Below are positions 58,660-64,000 of a DNA stretch of 64,000 nucleotides, piece after piece. Each line of letters starts with the position of its first letter. The stretch's first letter is position 1. The notes under the pieces were generated by a model that searched no databases, was not told the origin of the DNA, and saw only the letters and a program-made list of their open reading frames with translations. The stretch is from Streptomyces sp. AC512_CC834 (GTDB taxonomy: Bacteria > Actinomycetota > Actinomycetes > Streptomycetales > Streptomycetaceae): assembly GCF_019049325.1 (NCBI RefSeq), contig NZ_JAGMUO010000029.1, positions 21,782 to 85,781 of the forward strand, given 5' to 3'. Made by a program: the position numbers and the translations under genes.

Positions 58660-58815
58660 CCTCTACCCGCGTGTACTGCGGCGGGAGTATGCGCCGGATA
58701 AGGAAATGGACCTGGGGCCTAGGGAACAGGGGCCTCGCATGGACCAGGGTGTTGGGGTGGGCGTACCGATGTGCCCCGTCCCCTCCGCTCGGCCACAGAA
58801 GAGAGACCCTGATCC

Positions 58816-61800
58816 ATGTCCTGGCTGTCGAGGTTCAGCCTCGCGCAACGGGCCCTGATAGGCCTGATGTCGATCGTCGCGCTCGTCTTCGGCGCGATCG
58901 CCATCCCCCAGCTCAAGCAGCAACTGCTGCCCACCATCGAACTGCCCATGGTGTCCGTGCTGGCGCCGTACCAGGGTGCCTCGCCGGACGTGGTCGAGAA
59001 GCAGGTCGTCGAACCGATCGAGGACAACCTCGAGGCCGTCGACGGGATCTCGGGCGTCACCTCCACCGCCAGTGAGGGCAACGCCGTCATCATGGCGTCC
59101 TTCGACTACGGCCCGGACACCCAGCAGCTCGTCGCCGACGTCCAGCAGGCCGTGAACCGGGCCCGCGCCCAGCTCCCGGACGACGTGGACCCGCAGGTCA
59201 TCTCCGGTTCGACGGACGACATCCCGACCGTCGTCCTCGCCGTCACCTCGGACAAGGACCAGCAGGCGCTGGCCGACCAGCTCGACAAGACGGTCGTCTC
59301 CGAGCTGAAGGACATCGACGGGGTCGCGCAGGTCGCGGTCGACGGTGTCCGCGACGTCCAGGTCACCGTCACCCCCGACCGGGCGAAGCTGGCCGAGGCC
59401 GGGGTGAGCCCGCAGGTGCTCGCCCAGTCCCTCCAGGCGGGCGGCGCGACCGTCCCGGCCGGTTCCTTCGACGAGGACGGCGCCAACCGCACCGTCCAGG
59501 TCGGCGGCGGCTTCACCTCGGTCAAGCAGATCCAGGACCTCATGGTCACCGGCGAGGGCGTCGACGAGCCGGTCCGTCTCGGCGACGTCGCCACCGTCAA
59601 GGAGGAGGAGGCCAAGGCCGACTCCCTGACCCGTACCGACGGCAAGCCGTCCCTCGCCGTCGCCGTGACGATGGACCACGACGGCAGCGCGGTCGCCATC
59701 TCGGACGCCGTCGAGGACAAGCTCCCGGACCTGCGCGAGCAGCTCGGCTCCGGCGCGACCCTCACCGTCGTCAGCGACCAGGGCCCGGCGGTCTCCAAGG
59801 CCATCTCGGGTCTGACCACGGAGGGCGGCCTCGGTCTGCTCTTCGCCGTCCTGATCATCCTGGTCTTCCTGGCGTCGATCCGCTCCACGCTGGTCACCGC
59901 GGTCTCCATCCCGCTGTCGGTGGTGCTGGCGCTGATCGTCCTGTGGACGCAGGACCTGTCGCTGAACATGCTGACGCTGGGCGCCCTGACCATCGCCATC
60001 GGCCGGGTCGTCGACGACTCGATCGTGGTCCTGGAGAACATCAAGCGGCACCTCGGCTACGGCGAGGAACGCCAGGAGGCCATTCTCAAGGCCGTCCGCG
60101 AGGTCGCCGGAGCGGTCACCTCCTCCACGCTCACCACGGTCGCCGTGTTCCTGCCGATCGGTCTGGTCGGCGGCATGGTCGGCGAGCTGTTCGGCTCCTT
60201 CAGCCTCACCGTCACCGCCGCGCTCCTTGCGTCCCTGCTGGTGTCGCTGACGGTCGTCCCGGTCCTGTCGTACTGGTTCCTGCGGCCCCCGAAGGGCACC
60301 CCCGACGACGCGGCCGAGGCCCGTCGCCTCGCCGAGGAGAAGGAGGCCAAGAGCCGCCTCCAGCGCTTCTACGTCCCGGTCCTGCGCTTCGCCACCCGCC
60401 GCCGTCTGACCAGCGTGGCCATCGCGGTCGTCGTGCTCATCGGCACGTTCGGCATGGCGCCGCTGCTGAAGACCAACTTCTTCGACCAGGGCGAGCAAGA
60501 GGTCCTCAGCATCAAGCAGGAGCTGAAGCCCGGCACCAGCCTCGGCGCAACGGACGTCCAGGCCAAGAAGGTCGAGAAGCTGCTCGGCGACACCGAGGGC
60601 GTCAAGGACTACCAGGTCACCATCGGCTCGTCCGGCTTCATGGCCGCCTTCGGCGGCGGCACGGACACCAACCAGGCCTCGTACCAGATCATGCTGGAGG
60701 ACTCGGCGTCCTACGACGACGTCCAGGACCACATCGAGGACGGCCTGGCGAAGCTCGGCGACGGCATCGGCACCACCACGATCGCCGCCGGTGACGGCTT
60801 CGGCAGCCAGGACCTGAGCGTCGTCGTCAAGGCGGGCGACGCGCAGGTGCTCCGCGACGCCGCCGAGAAGGTCCGCAAGACGGTCGCCGGGCTCGACGAC
60901 GTCACCGACGTCACCAGCGACCTGTCGCAGAGCGTGCCGCGCATCTCCGTCAAGGCCAATGCCAAGGCCGCCGACGCCGGGTTCACCGACCAGACGCTCG
61001 GCGCGGCCGTCGCCCAGGCGGTGCGCGGCACCCCGGCGGCCAAGGCGACCCTGGACGACACCGAGCGCGACGTCGTCATCAAGTCGGCCCAGCCCGCCGA
61101 GACGATCGCCGAACTGAAGGCCCTGAACCTGGGCCCGGCCAAGCTCGGCGACATCGCCACCGTGCAACTGGTGGACGGCCCGGTCTCGATGACCCGCATC
61201 GACGGTCAGCGCGCGGCGACCATCACCGCCAAGCCAACCGGCGACAACACCGGCGCGGTCAGCACCGACCTCCAGTCGAAGATCAACGGTCTCGACCTGC
61301 CGACCGGCGCCACCGCCGAGATCGGCGGCGTCACCGCCGACCAGGACGAGGCGTTCGTCAACCTGGGCCTCGCGATGCTCGCCGCGATCGCTATCGTCTT
61401 CATGCTGCTGGTCGGCACCTTCCGGTCGCTGGCCCAGCCGCTGATCCTGCTGGTGTCCATCCCGTTCGCGGCGACCGGCGCGATCGGTCTGCTGATCGCC
61501 ACGGGCACCCCGATGGGCGTCCCGGCGATGATCGGCATGCTGATGCTGATCGGCATCGTGGTCACCAACGCCATCGTGCTGATCGACCTGATCAACCAGT
61601 ACCGCAAGCAGGGCTACGGCGTCGTCGAGGCGGTCGTCGAGGGTGGCCGCCACCGCCTGCGCCCCATCCTCATGACGGCCCTGGCGACGATCTTCGCCCT
61701 GCTCCCGATGGCGCTCGGCGTCACCGGCGAGGGCGGCTTCATCGCCCAGCCGCTCGCGGTGGTCGTCATCGGCGGCCTGATCACGTCGACCCTGCTGACC

Positions 61801-61941
61801 CTCCTCCTGGTCCCGACCCTCTACGCGATGCTGGAGCTCCGCAAGGAGCGGCGCGCGAAGAAGCGGGCCGCGAAGAAGGGCGGCGGCGACGCGCCGCCGC
61901 AGGCCACGGCCTCGGACGAGCCGGAGCCGGCGAAGGTCTGA
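58816..61941 (+). CDS. RND-family efflux transporter (AcrB/HAE1-like)
   Basis: Large inner-membrane transporter of 1041 residues. N-terminus MSWLSRFSLAQRALIGLMSIVALVFGAIAIPQLKQQLLP begins TM1. Periplasmic-type domains follow, with duplicated halves around residues 330 and 860. The proton-relay Asp pair is in IGRVVDDSIVVLENIKRH near 400, and the second half has FRSLAQPLILLVSIPFAATGAIGLLI and IGMLMLIGIVVTNAIVLIDLINQ. This resembles AcrB/HAE1 proteins, an unusual class in Gram-positive bacteria compared with MMPL. Adapter and outer-membrane partners are not encoded nearby. Substrate unknown. Confidence 0.92.
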   Translation: MSWLSRFSLAQRALIGLMSIVALVFGAIAIPQLKQQLLPTIELPMVSVLAPYQGASPDVVEKQVVEPIEDNLEAVDGISGVTSTASEGNAVIMASFDYGPDTQQLVADVQQAVNRARAQLPDDVDPQVISGSTDDIPTVVLAVTSDKDQQALADQLDKTVVSELKDIDGVAQVAVDGVRDVQVTVTPDRAKLAEAGVSPQVLAQSLQAGGATVPAGSFDEDGANRTVQVGGGFTSVKQIQDLMVTGEGVDEPVRLGDVATVKEEEAKADSLTRTDGKPSLAVAVTMDHDGSAVAISDAVEDKLPDLREQLGSGATLTVVSDQGPAVSKAISGLTTEGGLGLLFAVLIILVFLASIRSTLVTAVSIPLSVVLALIVLWTQDLSLNMLTLGALTIAIGRVVDDSIVVLENIKRHLGYGEERQEAILKAVREVAGAVTSSTLTTVAVFLPIGLVGGMVGELFGSFSLTVTAALLASLLVSLTVVPVLSYWFLRPPKGTPDDAAEARRLAEEKEAKSRLQRFYVPVLRFATRRRLTSVAIAVVVLIGTFGMAPLLKTNFFDQGEQEVLSIKQELKPGTSLGATDVQAKKVEKLLGDTEGVKDYQVTIGSSGFMAAFGGGTDTNQASYQIMLEDSASYDDVQDHIEDGLAKLGDGIGTTTIAAGDGFGSQDLSVVVKAGDAQVLRDAAEKVRKTVAGLDDVTDVTSDLSQSVPRISVKANAKAADAGFTDQTLGAAVAQAVRGTPAAKATLDDTERDVVIKSAQPAETIAELKALNLGPAKLGDIATVQLVDGPVSMTRIDGQRAATITAKPTGDNTGAVSTDLQSKINGLDLPTGATAEIGGVTADQDEAFVNLGLAMLAAIAIVFMLLVGTFRSLAQPLILLVSIPFAATGAIGLLIATGTPMGVPAMIGMLMLIGIVVTNAIVLIDLINQYRKQGYGVVEAVVEGGRHRLRPILMTALATIFALLPMALGVTGEGGFIAQPLAVVVIGGLITSTLLTLLLVPTLYAMLELRKERRAKKRAAKKGGGDAPPQATASDEPEPAKV

Positions 61942-61952
61942 CAGCTACAGCC

Positions 61953-62002
61953 AGGGCGAAGGGGGTGTCCCCACCGATCGGTGGGGACACCCCCTTCGCC
62001 CT
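61953..62002. terminator. 50-bp perfect palindrome terminator
   Basis: Two 25-bp arms (61953-61977 and 61978-62002) are perfectly complementary with no loop bases, starting 12 bp after the RND transporter stop. It can terminate the transporter from the left and the ATPase gene from the right. Confidence 0.85.
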
Positions 62003-62156
62003 GTGCCGTCCCGGTGAGGTACTGGGACGGGCAGGTCGGGTCGTCCTCAGCGAGGGCTCAACGCGGGGACGCGCTGCCCCTGTTGAAGCGAGGGAGGCCG
62101 ATCTGCTCGATTCGGCCGAGGCCGTGCTGGCCGACCCGGAGCCTGCTACCGGGCCG

Positions 62157-63647
62157 TCAGGAACCGTGGTAGAGCCGTTGCAGGTCGACGAGGACCACCT
62201 CGCCCCGTTTCTCGGCCGCACGCAGGTCCGGGTCGAAGCCGGCGCCGCTGTAGCAGGCGGGTCTGGCGTGGCTGGTGTCCACGCCTCGCGACTTCAGCAG
62301 GTCCAGGATGCGGCGCAGGCGCTGGAGGTGCCCGAGGTTCATGACCTTGTGCCATTTCGCCTCGCCGACGGACAGCAGGATGCCCTGGTCCTGGCCGATC
62401 GCGCCGTGCACCACGACGTCGGCCTCGATGGCGGTGCGGCTCGCGGGGTCGGCGACGGTTCCCGACGACACCTGGATCGGCATGCCGCCGAACGTCTCGG
62501 GGTCCGCGTGCCACTCGACCCACTCGCGGCACAGTCGCTCGAAATGCGGGCCCACGACCTTGCTGAGAAACGTGGGACGGCTGTGTTCCCAGACCGTGGC
62601 GGCTCCCCGGCGGCGGCTGAGAAGTGCCGTCTCGGGCCGTACGACCGCATGGTGGAAGTTGATCAGTGGCTCGGCGACGTGGTACGTGGTGCGGTTGCCG
62701 CGGAAGGCGTCCGGCTCGGCGGTCAGCAGACCGCACTTCTTCAGGACGGTCAGCGGCAGCGAGATGTCGGTGGCCTTGCGGCCCACCGCGCTCGCGATGC
62801 CTCCACTGGTGCGGTTGCCGCCCGCCACCGCGGCCAGGACCGAGTGGTACAGCGACCTGTCGCGCAGGTCCGGCTCCGCCGCGAGCAGGTACGGGGCTTC
62901 GCTGTGGATGGGCCGGGCCGGGTTGAGTACGGTCCGGCAGACCCAGGCGTCGAAGTCGTCGGCGCCGTCCGGTACGTCGTCGTCGACGAACTCACGCCGG
63001 TAGGCGGGGGTTCCGCCGAGGATCGCGTGGACGAGGACCGCCAGCCGTGCGTCCTGAATGCCCCAGAACTCGGCGGCCTCCCGGAAGCCGAGGGAGTGGA
63101 CCACGAGGTCGAGACTGGCGCGGCCGTAGAGCGGGGACGCCCCGGAGAGCAGCCCGCCCATGAAGGACATCGCGCTGCCGCACAGCAGGATCCGGGGACG
63201 CTCCCGGGGGCGACGGTCGGAACGCACGCCGATGGCGGCCTGCAACTGGGACGGGAGCGCGGGGGCGTTCCGCACCAGGTAGGGGAACTCGTCGATCACC
63301 ACCGGCAGTGGCCGGTCCCTCGCCAGTGCGAAGAGCAGACCCAACGCCTCGTCCCAGTCCGCGGGCCGAGGAGGGACCGCGCTGCCGGTGAAGCGCGCGA
63401 CCGCCTCGCCCAGCAACCGCAGGGACTCGGACGCGGACGCCTCGACGGCGGCATAGTAGAACCCTTCGGTGGCCTCGGCCAGGGCCTGCAGCAGGAAGCT
63501 CTTCCCCTGTCGGCGGCGGCCGGACACCACACCGAGCCGGGGTCCCGTGCCTTCAGCGGTGGCGAACGCGGTCAGCTCGCTCCATTCCCACTCCCGGTCG
63601 AACATGTCCGCCGGTCTCGGCAGGCTGCGTGCTGCGGGCCGGGCCAT
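62157..63647 (-). CDS. Archaeal-type ATPase with C-terminal nuclease-like domain
   Basis: AAA-like protein of 496 residues. Walker A GRRRQGKSF (43-51), Walker B LPVVIDEFPYL (~115), sensor-like RILLCGSAMSFMGG, a helical winged-helix-like region (SGGIASAVGRKATDISLPL) and a C-terminal DUF234-like domain with EADVVVHG...LLSVGEAKW, which contains the D-(E/Q)xK-type layout of the PD-(D/E)XK nuclease fold. This matches the prokaryotic ATPase family (ATPase_2/DUF234) that is patchy in bacteria. GGGAGG lies 4 nt before ATG 63647. Role unknown. Confidence 0.85.
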   Translation of the reverse strand: MARPAARSLPRPADMFDREWEWSELTAFATAEGTGPRLGVVSGRRRQGKSFLLQALAEATEGFYYAAVEASASESLRLLGEAVARFTGSAVPPRPADWDEALGLLFALARDRPLPVVIDEFPYLVRNAPALPSQLQAAIGVRSDRRPRERPRILLCGSAMSFMGGLLSGASPLYGRASLDLVVHSLGFREAAEFWGIQDARLAVLVHAILGGTPAYRREFVDDDVPDGADDFDAWVCRTVLNPARPIHSEAPYLLAAEPDLRDRSLYHSVLAAVAGGNRTSGGIASAVGRKATDISLPLTVLKKCGLLTAEPDAFRGNRTTYHVAEPLINFHHAVVRPETALLSRRRGAATVWEHSRPTFLSKVVGPHFERLCREWVEWHADPETFGGMPIQVSSGTVADPASRTAIEADVVVHGAIGQDQGILLSVGEAKWHKVMNLGHLQRLRRILDLLKSRGVDTSHARPACYSGAGFDPDLRAAEKRGEVVLVDLQRLYHGS

Positions 63648-63675
63648 GGAGGCCTCCCTGGATCGGATGTGCCCG

Positions 63676-63712
63676 TCTTAGGGGCGTACCTCTAATAGGT
63701 ACACCTCTAAGA
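63676..63712. promoter_or_regulatory. 16-bp inverted repeat upstream of the ATPase gene
   Basis: TCTTAGGGGCGTACCT (63676-63691) and AGGTACACCTCTAAGA (63697-63712) are 14/16 complementary around 5 nt. The stretch is AT-richer than the surroundings. It also contains direct repeats TTAGAGGT 15 nt apart on the minus strand. It lies 28-65 bp upstream of the ATPase start, where a promoter would be, so it is a good operator candidate. Confidence 0.7.
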
Positions 63713-63764
63713 ACGAGCGGAACGGGCCCGCGTCACTCCGCTCCGCCGCCGTAGACACGACGGA

Positions 63765-63796
63765 GGGGTGCTTCCACGAGGCTGTGGAAGCACCCC
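63765..63796 (-). terminator. Terminator of the 50-residue membrane gene
   Basis: Stem GGGGTGCTTCCAC (63765-63777) with GTGGAAGCACCCC (63784-63796), perfect 13 bp and 6-nt loop, 35 bp after the small gene's stop. Confidence 0.8.
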
Positions 63797-63830
63797 TTCA
63801 CCTTCACCTTCGCCTTCACCGCAGGCGTCA

Positions 63831-63983
63831 CTACTGGGACAACGCGGCGATGCCGCCGAACAGCACGATGGCCACGAGGATCACCACCGCGAGCAGGACC
63901 CCCATGCAGAAACCGCACCCCAGCCCCGCCCCGCGGCCGAACGAACCGTCGCCCCCGCCGGGCACCTGTCCCTGACCTGCCAT
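63831..63983 (-). CDS. 50-residue Gly/Cys-rich membrane protein
   Basis: A short frame from ATG 63983 to TAG 63831 encodes MAGQGQVPGGGDGSFGRGAG, then LGCGFCMGVLLAVVILVAIV and LFGGIAALSQ. A Gly-rich N-terminus leads into CxxC (GCGFC) at the start of one transmembrane helix. A ribosome site (GGGGGG/GGAGACGG) lies upstream and a strong terminator downstream, which support it as a real gene. Function unknown. The gene is within 200 bp of the ATPase gene, but separate. Confidence 0.75.
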   Translation of the reverse strand: MAGQGQVPGGGDGSFGRGAGLGCGFCMGVLLAVVILVAIVLFGGIAALSQ

Positions 63984-64000
63984 GCCGGCCCCCCGTCTCC

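Noticed and set aside
58663..61653. Minus-strand frame of 996 codons antisense to the RND transporter
   Set aside because: Shadow frame with repetitive Gly/Asp/Leu/Val composition and no motifs.

Overview
The window is high-GC actinobacterial chromosome, almost certainly Streptomyces. The evidence is dense coding with GTG/TTG starts, GlnR-type nitrogen boxes, actinobacterial-only families (PspAA/PspAB, DUF3043, DUF4191, SCO2195-type) and two glutamine synthetases (eukaryotic-like GlnII and prokaryotic GlnA). From memory the gene order resembles the S. coelicolor core region from glnII through glnA, lipA/lipB, aceE and sucB/lpd to pspA; I could not run a comparison. I see no rRNA or tRNA genes, CRISPR arrays, transposases, prophage or secondary-metabolite core genes.

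Layout. 1-9.9 kb: a very large secreted alpha-amylase/pullulanase, a CHMI-like tautomerase, a TetR regulator, a membrane protein with a sigma-factor-like N-terminus, a TPR protein and a lipoprotein. 9.9-15.6 kb: a DUF1996 secreted protein beside a NarL-type two-component pair, an epimerase, and a winged-helix regulator preceded by a possible Cys-containing leader peptide. 15.7-25.6 kb: nitrogen and stress genes: glnII, a MarR/hydrolase divergon with a clear operator, an ArsC-like protein, pspAB-htpX, glnA, an RDD protein, DUF4191 and a small SCO2195-type protein. GlnR-like boxes precede glnII, glnA and the SCO2195-type gene. 25.6-31.9 kb: lipA and lipB (lipoate), a helix-turn-helix regulator, an FAD oxidoreductase and a TIGR01777-type epimerase.

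32-46 kb: a GNAT protein, a MarP-like membrane protease, a PGRP amidase, DUF4240 and WYL proteins. Then comes the 2-oxoacid dehydrogenase set aceE (E1), a GntR regulator, sucB-type E2 and lpd (E3), followed by pepA. Lipoate made by LipA/LipB would be attached to the two lipoyl domains of this E2. 46-52 kb: a GH114-like lipoprotein and the lower-ligand cobalamin genes cobS, cobT and a fused cobU, interleaved with plus-strand genes. 52-58.7 kb: an HtrA-like lipoprotein, a methyltransferase/DUF3043 pair joined by a CTGA overlap, pspA-pspAA, and a second NarL-type pair. 58.8-64 kb: a 1041-residue RND transporter, an archaeal-type ATPase with a 16-bp inverted repeat upstream, and a 50-residue membrane protein.

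Intergenic space is not empty. It holds strong hairpin terminators, two families of recurring GC-rich repeats, and several short tandem arrays (periods about 9, 10, 26 and 41 bp). The least ordinary items are the possible leader peptide at 15457-15579, the ATPase with its dyad near 63.7 kb, the sigma-like membrane protein, and a probable CUG start at 54560.
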